From: Actinophytocola sp044466355
Lineage (GTDB): Bacteria > Actinomycetota > Actinomycetes > Mycobacteriales > Pseudonocardiaceae
Length of the DNA: 64,000 bases
Direction of reading: 5' to 3'
Assembly: GCF_044466355.1 (NCBI RefSeq)
Contig: NZ_JBITMQ010000002.1
Coordinates: forward strand, 682,001 to 746,000
A program made the position numbers and the translations under genes. Of the stretch, positions 34,370 to 43,733 are shown piece after piece. The notes under the pieces were generated by a model. That model had not been told where the DNA came from, searched no databases, and worked only from the letters and a program-made list of their open reading frames with translations. Position 1 is the stretch's first letter. Each line of letters opens with the position of its first letter.

Positions 34370-35695
34370 GTGGAGCGGACCGGTCGACGAGCGTTGCGTC
34401 TGGACCTGCTCTTCTACGGTGTCAGCCTGCTCTTCGCCGCCGGCAACGCGATGTTCTCCGAGTTCTACGGCTATCGCGTGTGGGGCAACTTCGCGACCGC
34501 AGGCTATCTGCTGGCACTGACAGTTTCGGTCGTGCAGCTCGTGACCAGCACGAAGGTCAGGTGGCTCGCGTCCCGCTGGACACCGGTGGTGGTCGCGGGA
34601 CTGCTCGCCGGGGTCGTGCCGTTGTTCGTGCTGGTCTTCCGCCGCGACCCCGCGTTCGTGTGGGGGAACTGGCCCTGGTCGTTCCCGGCGCAGCCCGAGG
34701 TGTGGGTCGTCGAGCGGTCCGCGAGCCTGCTGCTGGCGAACGGCACGCCGTACCCGGACCTCGGGCTCCTGGGCAGGGCCGCCCATCCCGACGACTACAC
34801 GCCCTACGGCCCCGCCATGACCGTGTTCGGCCTGCCGCGCGCGTTGTTCGGCGACGGCCCGCTGACCGACTCGCGGATCGCGTTCGCGGTCGTCACCGTG
34901 CTCGTCATCGTGCTCGCGCTGAAGGTGACGGGCCGGCCACGGGTACCGGTCCTCGCGGCGCAGCTCGCCGCGGTCAGCCCGCTCACGCTGCTGACGATGG
35001 TGGTGGCGGGCGACGACATCCCGGTGATCGCCCTGATCGTGCTCGGTGCGGCACTGGCTTTTCGGGCGAGCCCGATATGGGCAGGCGTCACCCTGGCCGT
35101 GGTCATCACCATGAAGCTCACGGCCTTGCCCGCGCTCGCCGTCATCGCCGTCGCGATCGTCGCGACGCGCGGGACACGAGCGTTGTTGATCTTCTTTGGT
35201 ACAGTGTTGATCACGAGCGCGGTGCTGGTGATCCCGGTGCTGTCGGTCGACCCCCAGTCGTTCGTCGAGCACGTGGTCCTCTACCCGGCCGGGCTCGGCG
35301 AGGCCGGCTCACCCGCCGCGAGTCCGCTGCCGGGACACCTGATCGCGCAGCTCGGTTCGGTCGGGCACGCGGTGTCACTCGCCCTGCTCACGCTGGCAGC
35401 CTGTGCCATCGCGGGGTGGCTGGTGATCCGCCCGCCACGCGACCCCGCGGACGTGATGCTGCGTACCGCGGTGGGTCTCGGGACGGCGATCATCCTCGCA
35501 CCGGCCACGCGCTGGGGTTATCTCGTGTACCCGCTGGCGATGTGCGGTGCGATGCTCGGCTTCGCCGCCGCGCGGAAGGAGAAGACCAGGACGCCTGCGG
35601 GTCCGACCGGCGACCACGCCAGGCCCCCAGGAGGAGACCCCGACTCTGACGACGACCCGGTCGCGAGCCCCGACACCCGCGGCATCCAAGCGTGA
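34370..35695 (+). CDS. Polytopic glycosyltransferase-like membrane protein (GT-C/DUF2029 type)
   Basis: A 441-residue protein with about 11 transmembrane helices and an acidic cytoplasmic tail (PGGDPDSDDDP). A first-loop sequence PDDYTPYGPAMTVF resembles the YTPYGPL element of actinobacterial polyprenol-phosphate-mannose GT-C enzymes. The conserved loop acid expected in GT-C enzymes is not clear. It likely transfers mannose or glucose from a polyprenol carrier at the outer face (tentative). Confidence 0.65.
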   Translation: MERTGRRALRLDLLFYGVSLLFAAGNAMFSEFYGYRVWGNFATAGYLLALTVSVVQLVTSTKVRWLASRWTPVVVAGLLAGVVPLFVLVFRRDPAFVWGNWPWSFPAQPEVWVVERSASLLLANGTPYPDLGLLGRAAHPDDYTPYGPAMTVFGLPRALFGDGPLTDSRIAFAVVTVLVIVLALKVTGRPRVPVLAAQLAAVSPLTLLTMVVAGDDIPVIALIVLGAALAFRASPIWAGVTLAVVITMKLTALPALAVIAVAIVATRGTRALLIFFGTVLITSAVLVIPVLSVDPQSFVEHVVLYPAGLGEAGSPAASPLPGHLIAQLGSVGHAVSLALLTLAACAIAGWLVIRPPRDPADVMLRTAVGLGTAIILAPATRWGYLVYPLAMCGAMLGFAAARKEKTRTPAGPTGDHARPPGGDPDSDDDPVASPDTRGIQA

Positions 35696-35700
35696 CCCGG

Positions 35701-35910
35701 TTACTTCTTCTTCGTTCGCGTTGCGCCACCCCGGCCGCGCAACGTCACCCCGGATTCCGACAGGACGCGGTGCACGAAACCGTACGACCGCCCCGTCGAC
35801 TCGGCCAGGGCACGAATGCTGGCGCCCTTCTCGTACTTCTTCTTGAGATCGGCCGCCAGTTTGTCGCGCGTACTGCCGGTGATCCGCGCGCCCTTCTTCA
35901 GATCAGCCAC
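35701..35910 (-). CDS. Small helix-turn-helix protein
   Basis: A 69-residue basic protein: DLKKGARITGSTRDKLAADL, KKYEKGASIRALAESTGRSY, GFVHRVLSESGVTLRGRG. The HTH (ASIRALAESTGRSYGFVHRVL) is the form of a short actinobacterial DNA-binding family with helix-turn-helix and an RGRGG basic tail. GTG 35910 (site GGAAGG) gives the family's usual length, and the longer frame is rejected. Possibly a nucleoid- or regulon-level factor. Targets unknown. Confidence 0.8.
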   Translation of the reverse strand: MADLKKGARITGSTRDKLAADLKKKYEKGASIRALAESTGRSYGFVHRVLSESGVTLRGRGGATRTKKK

Positions 35911-36051
35911 GTCGTCCGCCTTCCGTAGCGTGTCACGGAGGTTTAGTGGAACACCTGCCGTGGCCAATGATCGAACACGAGCGCGCGGAATGCCAGGCGA
36001 GATCGAAAATACCTATGAAATCAGTCACGCCTCACCGGGATGGCGCAATGG

Positions 36052-37683
<1,632 letters not shown>

Positions 37684-37726
37684 GATTCGGAAGCTCCGGG
37701 AGGTTGGTCATGGGCAGGCCTCGTCC

Positions 37727-37750
37727 GCTCGCTGGCCGTGACCAGCGAGC
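37727..37750 (-). promoter_or_regulatory. Hairpin in the ABC-F leader
   Basis: A 9-bp perfect stem (GCTCGCTGG / CCAGCGAGC) with a 6-nt loop sits about 45 nt before the ABC-F start codon and after a TATAGT -10 (37790-37795). An approximately 100-nt leader with a stable hairpin can act as an attenuator, as in some ABC-F genes. Not shown here. Confidence 0.45.
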
Positions 37751-37789
37751 CCGCCCGCCACCTAGGCCGTACGGATCACCACGACGTTG

Positions 37790-37795
37790 ACTATA
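37790..37795 (-). promoter_or_regulatory. Candidate -10 element (TATAGT) for the ABC-F gene
   Basis: TATAGT on the reverse strand gives a start near 37783 and a leader of about 100 nt. A clear -35 is not seen at 17-18 bp. Confidence 0.4.
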
Positions 37796-37833
37796 CGTGC
37801 CGTGCTCAACAGGTTTTCGCGCGCACTCGCGCA

Positions 37834-37849
37834 CTAAGCGCTCGCTTAG
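37834..37849. promoter_or_regulatory. Perfect palindrome CTAAGCG-CT-CGCTTAG (operator candidate)
   Basis: Seven-base arms around a 2-nt spacer, ending 2 bp before the leaderless -10 TAGGGT (37851-37856) of the SDR gene. This position blocks the promoter. The AAGC/GCTT core resembles operators of TetR regulators of fatty-acid genes (family knowledge). The regulator is not encoded next to it. Confidence 0.6.
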
Positions 37850-37850
37850 C

Positions 37851-37856
37851 TAGGGT
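37851..37856 (+). promoter_or_regulatory. Leaderless -10 (TAGGGT) for the SDR gene
   Basis: The hexamer ends 7 nt before ATG 37863. Confidence 0.5.
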
Positions 37857-37862
37857 CGGCCC

Positions 37863-38627
37863 ATGACACCGGACTTCAAGGGAAAGGTCGCGCTGGTCAC
37901 GGGTGCCAGCCGCGGCATCGGGCACGCCATCGCCGTCGAGCTCGCCCGTGGTGGCGCCGCCGTCACGATCTCCTCGCGCAAGGCCGACCAGATCGCGGCC
38001 GCGGCCGACGAGCTGCGCGGGCTCGTGCCGGACGCGCGGGTGCTGGCGGTTCCGGCGAACACCGGCAACGACGACGACCGGGCCGAGGTCGTGCGCCGCA
38101 CCGTCGAGGAGTTCGGCTCGCTCGACGTGCTGATCAACAACACCGGCATCAACCCGACCTACGGCCCGCTCGCCGAGGCCGACCTGGGCGCGGTCCGCAA
38201 GCTGTTCGACGTGAACGTGGTCGGGGCGCTCGGGTACGTGCAGCTCGCCCTGAAGGCGTGGATGGCCGAGCACGGCGGGTCGATCGTGAACATCGCGTCG
38301 GTCGCGGGCCTGCGTTCGTCCGGGGTCATCGCCGCGTACGGCGCCTCGAAGGCCGCGTTGATCCGGCTCACCGAGGAGCTGGCGTGGCAGCTCGGCCCGA
38401 ACGTGCGCGTCAACGCCGTGGCCCCGGCCGTGGTGAAGACGAAGTTCGCCGAGGCGCTCTACAGCGCGGACGAGGAGGCGGCGGCCGCGCGGTACCCGAT
38501 GCGACGGCTCGGCGACCCGGCCGACGTGGCGCAGCTGGTGGCGTTCCTCGCGTCCGACCAGGCGTCGTGGATCACCGGCGAGACCGTGCGCGTCGACGGC
38601 GGCATGCTCGCGACCGGCTCACTCTAA
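37863..38627 (+). CDS. Short-chain dehydrogenase/reductase (SDR)
   Basis: A 254-residue classical SDR: KVALVTGASRGIGHAIA (TGxxxGxG), NNTGIN, catalytic Ser in SIVNIASVAG and YGASK (Tyr-x3-Lys), ending WITGETVRVDGGM. NADP(H)-preferring Arg after strand 2 (SSRKAD). Possibly a 3-oxoacyl or aliphatic ketone reductase. Controlled by the palindrome upstream. Its 3' end overlaps the convergent Lrp gene by 9 bp. Confidence 0.92.
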   Translation: MTPDFKGKVALVTGASRGIGHAIAVELARGGAAVTISSRKADQIAAAADELRGLVPDARVLAVPANTGNDDDRAEVVRRTVEEFGSLDVLINNTGINPTYGPLAEADLGAVRKLFDVNVVGALGYVQLALKAWMAEHGGSIVNIASVAGLRSSGVIAAYGASKAALIRLTEELAWQLGPNVRVNAVAPAVVKTKFAEALYSADEEAAAARYPMRRLGDPADVAQLVAFLASDQASWITGETVRVDGGMLATGSL

Positions 38628-39074
38628 GCGGGCGAGGACCGTGTTCACCTGGTGCCGGTAGACGATCGACGTGCGGAAGCCGACGATCTCGCGGCGGCTG
38701 GTGAGCCGGTCCACGAGGAACGCGTGCAGGTGGTCGATGTCCTGCGCGGTCACGTGGATGATGAAGTCGTCGCTGCCGGCCAGGGTGAACACCGAGAGCA
38801 CCTCCGGCAGCGCGGCGACCGAGTTCTGGAAGGACTCGATCACCCGCCGCGACAGCGGCCGCACCTGTGCGGCGACGAGTGCCTGGACGCCCCGGTTGAG
38901 TGCCTTGAGGTCGATGTCCGCGTGGTAGCCGCGGATCACGCCGCGCTGGCGTAGCAACCGGGTGCGTTCCAGGCAGGTCGACGGCGCGATCCCGACCTTG
39001 CGCGCGATGTCCTGGTTGGGTTGCCGCGCGTCTTCCTGCAGCTCCCGGATGATCGCCGAATCCACTTCGTCCAT
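38619..39074 (-). CDS. Lrp/AsnC family transcriptional regulator
   Basis: A 151-residue protein: DSAIIRELQEDARQPNQDIA, RKVGIAPSTCLERTRLLRQR, GVIRGYHADID (HTH), then the RAM ligand domain (LSVFTLAGSDDFIIHVTAQD). ATG 39074. Divergent from an amino-acid dehydrogenase, which Lrp-type regulators commonly control in response to the amino acid (established pattern). Confidence 0.93.
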   Translation of the reverse strand: MDEVDSAIIRELQEDARQPNQDIARKVGIAPSTCLERTRLLRQRGVIRGYHADIDLKALNRGVQALVAAQVRPLSRRVIESFQNSVAALPEVLSVFTLAGSDDFIIHVTAQDIDHLHAFLVDRLTSRREIVGFRTSIVYRHQVNTVLARLE

Positions 39075-39096
39075 GCCCCCATTCTGCCCGCCCGGA

Positions 39097-39111
39097 CCGA
39101 ATCTTCTTCGG
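39097..39111. promoter_or_regulatory. Inverted repeat CCGAA-TCTTC-TTCGG between Lrp and dehydrogenase genes
   Basis: Five-base arms with a 5-nt spacer, 30 bp upstream of TAGCGT (39141-39146). Matches the size and shape of Lrp/AsnC sites (15 bp). Confidence 0.45.
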
Positions 39112-39140
39112 CGTAGCGCGTGTGAGCCTCCTGATCTGCC

Positions 39141-39146
39141 TAGCGT
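39141..39146 (+). promoter_or_regulatory. Candidate -10 (TAGCGT) for the amino-acid dehydrogenase gene
   Basis: Lies 40 nt before ATG 39187, leaving a short 5' leader with a good ribosome site (GCAGGAGG). Confidence 0.4.
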
Positions 39147-39186
39147 TCTCGGTGTCGGTTGCGCGTTTGTTCGGCAGGAGGACGTG

Positions 39187-40206
39187 ATGGTCGAATCGTG
39201 GGAGCACGTGGAGGTCGTGACCCGGCTCGGACGGCGCTCGGGGGTGCCGGTCACGGTGGCGGTGCACTCGCGGACGCTCGGGCCCGCGGCGGGCGGGATC
39301 CGGCTGAAGCAGTACCCGACGTGGCAGGACGGCCAGCTCGACGCGCTGCGGCTGGCGAAGGGGATGACGTACAAGAACGCCGTGGCGGGCGTGCCGTTCG
39401 GCGGCGGGAAGAGCGTGATCGCGGTGCCGTCGTCGACGCCGGTGACGGCGGAGCTGCGGGCGGCCGCGCTCGCCGACCTCGGGGAGCTGATCGCCACCTT
39501 CGACGGGTCGTACCTGGCGGGCCCGGACATCGGTACCGGCCCGGACGACATGCTGTACCTGCGGGAGTTCACCGACCACGTGTTCTGTCTGCCGGAGTCG
39601 GCGGGCGGCACCGGGTCGTCGAGCGGCCCGACCGCCGCGGGGGTGCTGGCCGCGCTGCGCGCGGGCGCGTCCGCGGTGTTCGGGTCGCCGTCGGCGGCCA
39701 GGCGCCGGGTCGCGGTGGTGGGCATGGGTTCGGTGGGGTCGCTCGTCGCCCGCGCGCTCGCGGAGGAGGGTGCGACGGTCGTCGCCGCGGACGTGGACGC
39801 GGCGCGGTGCGCCGGGTACGAGCAGGTGCCGGTGGCGTCGGCGTACGGCCTTCCGGTGGACGTGCTGGTCCCGGCGGCGGTGGGCGGGGTCGTCGACTCC
39901 TCGGTGCGGGCACCGCTGGTCGTGGGCCCGGCGAACAACCAGCTGGCCCGCGACGACGTGGCCACCGCCCTGGCGGCGGCGGGCGTCACGTGGGTCCCGG
40001 ACTTCGTGGCGAGCGCGGGCGGCGTGATCTACACCCTCACCCGCGAGGCGGAGGGCCTCGACCACGACGCCGCCATGACCCGCGTGGCGATGATCGAGGA
40101 CACGGTCGGCACGCTGCTCGCCCGCGCCGCGGCGGGCGGGACCACCCCATTGGCGGAAGCCCTGACGTTGGCCGAACAGCGGCTCGGGGCGGCGGCGCTG
40201 GTGTGA
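39187..40206 (+). CDS. Leucine/valine/phenylalanine dehydrogenase (Glu/Leu/Phe/Val family)
   Basis: A 339-residue protein. Substrate site GPAAGGIRLKQYP and catalytic Lys in MTYKNAVAGVPFGGGKSV, then GPDIGTGPDDM, and the NAD domain VAVVGMGSVGSLVARALAEEGATVVAADVD, closing with GPANNQLA. It converts branched or aromatic amino acids to 2-oxo acids with NAD. Closest in form to valine and leucine dehydrogenases. Feeds branched-chain acyl-CoA pools, which fits the icmF gene in the same window. Confidence 0.92.
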   Translation: MVESWEHVEVVTRLGRRSGVPVTVAVHSRTLGPAAGGIRLKQYPTWQDGQLDALRLAKGMTYKNAVAGVPFGGGKSVIAVPSSTPVTAELRAAALADLGELIATFDGSYLAGPDIGTGPDDMLYLREFTDHVFCLPESAGGTGSSSGPTAAGVLAALRAGASAVFGSPSAARRRVAVVGMGSVGSLVARALAEEGATVVAADVDAARCAGYEQVPVASAYGLPVDVLVPAAVGGVVDSSVRAPLVVGPANNQLARDDVATALAAAGVTWVPDFVASAGGVIYTLTREAEGLDHDAAMTRVAMIEDTVGTLLARAAAGGTTPLAEALTLAEQRLGAAALV

Positions 40207-40260
40207 TCAGCGGCTGTCAGGTCGCCAGGACGCGCGGGGAAGCCGTGCGCACCCCGTGCG

Positions 40261-40692
40261 TCACCTGACGAGGTCCGCGAGGGCCTCGACCGAGCGCCGG
40301 ACGTCCGCGCGGACGGCACGGCCGATCGCCACCCCGACGGGGCCGAAGACCGGTCGGCCGGTGACCTCGGCGTCGATGGTCACCGTCGAGCCGTCACCGG
40401 ACTCCCGGATGGACAGTGCGAGCGCGACCCGCACGCCGCCGACACCACGGCCCTTGATCCGCAGGCCGGACGGCGGCGTGTAGGACTCGACCAGCCAGCT
40501 GACCCGGTTCCGCAGGCCCATCACCTTGACGACCGACGTGAGGGAGGTGCCCTGCTCGATCTCGTCGGGCAGGGCACCGCGCCAGCCGTCGTGGAGGGTC
40601 ATCCACTCGTCGAAGCGGGTCAGGTCCGAGGCCACCGCCCACGTGCGGGACGGGGACGCCGGAACGGTGGCTGTCGCGTTGACCTTGGGCAC
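40261..40692 (-). CDS. SRPBCC family protein (polyketide cyclase/dehydrase-like)
   Basis: A 143-residue helix-grip protein: TATVPASPSRTWAVASDLTR, DEWMTLHDGWRG, then a long C-terminal helix (RADVRRSVEALADLV). It resembles Rv0910-type toxins of the SRPBCC class and cyclase-like proteins. No partner antitoxin is visible next to it. Function open. Confidence 0.8.
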   Translation of the reverse strand: MPKVNATATVPASPSRTWAVASDLTRFDEWMTLHDGWRGALPDEIEQGTSLTSVVKVMGLRNRVSWLVESYTPPSGLRIKGRGVGGVRVALALSIRESGDGSTVTIDAEVTGRPVFGPVGVAIGRAVRADVRRSVEALADLVR

Positions 40693-40716
40693 GACGCAGA
40701 GCGTAGCCGTGCGCAG

Positions 40717-40749
40717 GGCCGCCCGCCGGTGCGAAACCGGCGGGCGGCC
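40717..40749 (-). terminator. Strong hairpin terminator after the S8 protease gene
   Basis: A perfect 14-bp stem (GGCCGCCCGCCGGT / ACCGGCGGGCGGCC) with loop GCGAA, 13 nt after the S8 stop and before the next gene on the same strand. Confidence 0.9.
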
Positions 40750-40761
40750 AACGAAACCGGG

Positions 40762-43575
40762 CTACGGCCGCACGTACCCGTTGAGGTGCAACGAGATGCC
40801 ACGCAGCGAGCCGGTGTCGGCACCCGCGGCGTCCTGCACCGTGAACGTCCACGTGCCGTCCGCCGGCGCGCCGGTCAGCGCGTCGATGGCGGTGGCCGGC
40901 CGCCACGCCCCGGTGAACGGGGCGGTGCCGGACGTCACCGACGAGAACGGGTTCGCGGCGGCGTCGTCGAACACGACCTGGCACATGTTGTTGCCGCTGC
41001 TTCCGTTGCGGCTGAACAGCGTCGCCGTCTGGCCGCTCGGCGCGGTCAGCGTGCCGACCAGGTCACCGACGTAGGTGTGGTCGATGCCCACGGTCGTGGC
41101 ACCTTCCTGCGTGCTGCAGGTGGTGCCGTCCACGGACAGCGAGATCCGCGACGCGCGACCGAAGCCGCTCACCGGGATCCGCACCGTCGCGCCGAGGGTG
41201 CTGTTGTCGGGGATCGCGACCGGGGCGCCCGAGTACGCGAACGTCACCGACTCGTCCGACGGCTGCCCGACACCCACGGAGAACGTGGCCGTCCTCGGCG
41301 AGAACACGCCCGCGAACGTCACCCGGGTGGCGAACTGGATGGGCACACCGACCTCGTGCGTGGCGGGCACGGTGATCGTGTAGTCCTTCACCACGGTCTC
41401 GCCGCGCGGGATCGTGCCGTAGGACTGGGCGCGCGGCGTCACGGTGACACCCGGGGCGGACGTGGTGAGTACGACGCTCGTCGACACCGCGGTGCCGTCA
41501 CCGATGTTGGTCACCGGGAGGGACACCGTCGCCGTGTCGCCCGGCTGCAGGTACTCGCTGCCGCTCTCCGGTGTCACCTTCGGCGTCTCCGCGACCGCGA
41601 GCGGCTGCGGGCTGGCGCCGGTGTAGGCGAGCACGCGGTCGGCGAGCAGCACGCCGTGGCCGCTGCGGCCGTCGACCCCCGGCTCGGCGATGTCAATCGC
41701 CGTGCGGGTGAGCGCCTCACGCACCTCCGCCGGGTCGATGCCCGGGTTGCCGGAGAGCACGAGACCCGCGATGGCCGCCGCGTGCGGGGCCGCCGCCGAA
41801 GTGCCGTAGAACCGGGTGAAGCCGCTCACGCTGGTGACCACGCCGTCCGCCGCGGTGATGTCCGGCTTCTGCCGCACCTCGCCGCCGGTCGAGCTGAAGT
41901 CGCCCGGGGTGATCGGCGTGCCGTCCGCCTCGAAGAAGACCCTGCGGGGGCCGTCCGAGGAGAACCGCTCCAGCCGCGAGTTCGAGTCGTACGTGCCCGG
42001 GTACGGGCCCGCCGGGTTCGCCGGGTCGCCCGGCACGAGGACGCCGGACCACGCGACGGCGGCCGGGGCGGCCGCGGTCGAGAACGCGCCGCGTGCGGCC
42101 GAGTGGCCCCACGAGACCCCCGGGGTGGCGAACGCCTTCAGCGTGCCCTGGTCGACGAAGCGGCCACGCAGCACGGTGACCGACAGGTACCGGTCGGCCC
42201 CCGAGAACTTGACCACGGCGACCCGCAGGTTCGACCCCGCGGGCACGTCGACGCGCTCGTAGGCGTCCTGCGTACCGGTCTGGTAGTTCTGGCTCGCGGC
42301 CACGACGTTGCCCGACGAGTTCACGACGTACAGGTCGTAGTCGTTGGCGGACGCGCCGACCGGGTCGGCCCAGTTCAGGATGACCGGGCGGCCCGCCGCG
42401 GCCGTGAACGGGTCGAGGACCTGCGTGCCGGGACCGGGGTCGAAGTCGTGGGCGTAGCCCGCCATCTTGCCGATGACCTGACCGGAGTTGACGTAGTCGC
42501 CCTCCCAGTGCCCCGCCGTGCCGTCGACGGTGTTGCCCTCGTTGCCCGCGGACGAGAAGTACAGCGCGCCGTCCGCGATCACGTCGTTCACGGCCTGGGC
42601 GATGATCCAGTCCTGGAACCGGGCTTCCTTGAAGTAGATGATGTCGTCGACGATGATGTCGCAGCCGGCGTCGAAACGGAGCTTGCGGATGTTGTCCGCG
42701 AAGCTCGCGTCGCTGCGGAACGCCGTGGCGAAGCCGAGTTCGGCGCCCGGCGCCACGTCGTGGATGATCTCGAGCATCGCGGTGCCCTCGTCACCCGAGC
42801 CCGCCTCGCCCGGCAGCACGTCCACGGCGGGCAGCTCGCCGCGGGCCTGGGAGGCCGCGAGCGAGGACACGCCGTCGGACAGGGCGCAGATCTTCACGCC
42901 GATACCGGTGACCCCGACCTCGGCACGCGCGGTGTCCGCGTTGTGCGCGCGGTCGCCCTCGCTGTCGAGCGTGCCCGCGCGGGCGGCCAGCGCGGCGCGG
43001 GTCTCCTTCTCGATCCGCGCGTCCCGCTCGGCCTTGCTCTCCGGCTCGCGGTTCTCGTCCGGGGAGAGTTCGCGGGCGGTCATGTAGCCACCCGCCTCCT
43101 CGACGCGCTTCACGCCGGGCAGCGCGGCGATCGAGTTGATCGCGGACAGCGGCACGTCGGCCCGGATCGAGCCGTACCGCTCCGAGGTGACCTTGACCTC
43201 GGCGCCCTTGGCCGCGAGGGTCTCCAGCAGACCGTCGCTGACGCGGGCGCGGATGTCGACCGACACCTTGCCCTTGGCGTTGGTGTCGACGTCGTTGCGC
43301 AGCAACGGCACGGTCGCGCTCGCCGTCCGGGCGCCTCCCAACCGCTGCCGCAACACCAGCTGACTGTCCACTTTGGCCTCAGCGGACGACTGGCTCTTCT
43401 TGATGGCCTGGAGGGCGGCGATCTGGTTCGCCGCCCTCTTCTCGGCGGAGATCTGCTGGTCCTCGCGCGGTGGCGCGGCCACGGCGGGAGTAGCCAGTCC
43501 CACCACTGCCAGCAGACACGCGGCGGTGGTGAGAAGTACTCGGGATCTTCGTGATGCGTGTGCAGGTGAACGCAC
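40762..43575 (-). CDS. Secreted S8-fold peptidase with altered triad and P/Homo-B-like C-terminal domain
   Basis: GTG 43575 with GGAGGA site. A signal peptide (RRSRVLLTTAACLL...TPAVAA) and propeptide lead to a subtilisin fold: D234 (ALSDGV), oxyanion Asn in SSAGNEG, S593 (GTSAAAPHAAAIAGL). The His motif HGTHVAG is replaced by DEGTAMLEIIHD, with Glu at the His position. An insert (about 390-470) resembles a PPC domain. The C-terminal region has beta-domains and an MSDN-type P/Homo B domain. A 14-bp hairpin follows. Cell-surface or extracellular protein; activity uncertain. Confidence 0.85.
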   Translation of the reverse strand: MRSPAHASRRSRVLLTTAACLLAVVGLATPAVAAPPREDQQISAEKRAANQIAALQAIKKSQSSAEAKVDSQLVLRQRLGGARTASATVPLLRNDVDTNAKGKVSVDIRARVSDGLLETLAAKGAEVKVTSERYGSIRADVPLSAINSIAALPGVKRVEEAGGYMTARELSPDENREPESKAERDARIEKETRAALAARAGTLDSEGDRAHNADTARAEVGVTGIGVKICALSDGVSSLAASQARGELPAVDVLPGEAGSGDEGTAMLEIIHDVAPGAELGFATAFRSDASFADNIRKLRFDAGCDIIVDDIIYFKEARFQDWIIAQAVNDVIADGALYFSSAGNEGNTVDGTAGHWEGDYVNSGQVIGKMAGYAHDFDPGPGTQVLDPFTAAAGRPVILNWADPVGASANDYDLYVVNSSGNVVAASQNYQTGTQDAYERVDVPAGSNLRVAVVKFSGADRYLSVTVLRGRFVDQGTLKAFATPGVSWGHSAARGAFSTAAAPAAVAWSGVLVPGDPANPAGPYPGTYDSNSRLERFSSDGPRRVFFEADGTPITPGDFSSTGGEVRQKPDITAADGVVTSVSGFTRFYGTSAAAPHAAAIAGLVLSGNPGIDPAEVREALTRTAIDIAEPGVDGRSGHGVLLADRVLAYTGASPQPLAVAETPKVTPESGSEYLQPGDTATVSLPVTNIGDGTAVSTSVVLTTSAPGVTVTPRAQSYGTIPRGETVVKDYTITVPATHEVGVPIQFATRVTFAGVFSPRTATFSVGVGQPSDESVTFAYSGAPVAIPDNSTLGATVRIPVSGFGRASRISLSVDGTTCSTQEGATTVGIDHTYVGDLVGTLTAPSGQTATLFSRNGSSGNNMCQVVFDDAAANPFSSVTSGTAPFTGAWRPATAIDALTGAPADGTWTFTVQDAAGADTGSLRGISLHLNGYVRP

Positions 43576-43733
43576 GGATGTCCTCCGCGATTGCTCGGCC
43601 GTGCCCCGACTCACGACTGCCCAGTGCCGGTGCCCCCGGCCGGACCAAACGTATGGTCAGAAGCTTTCCGACACAGCGGCCATTCGGCGCAACCACACAG
43701 CGTGTGTGTTAACGGTCGCGGTCCGTCAGCGAC

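Noticed and set aside
34370..35695. Second MptB-type gene
   Set aside because: It has the YTPYGP element but lacks the KDVYSY loop and has fewer helices. I left it as a GT-C-like protein of unknown activity.
40591..43554. A 987-codon plus-strand open frame opposite the S8 peptidase
   Set aside because: Antisense shadow. The translation is Arg/Val/His-rich without domains.
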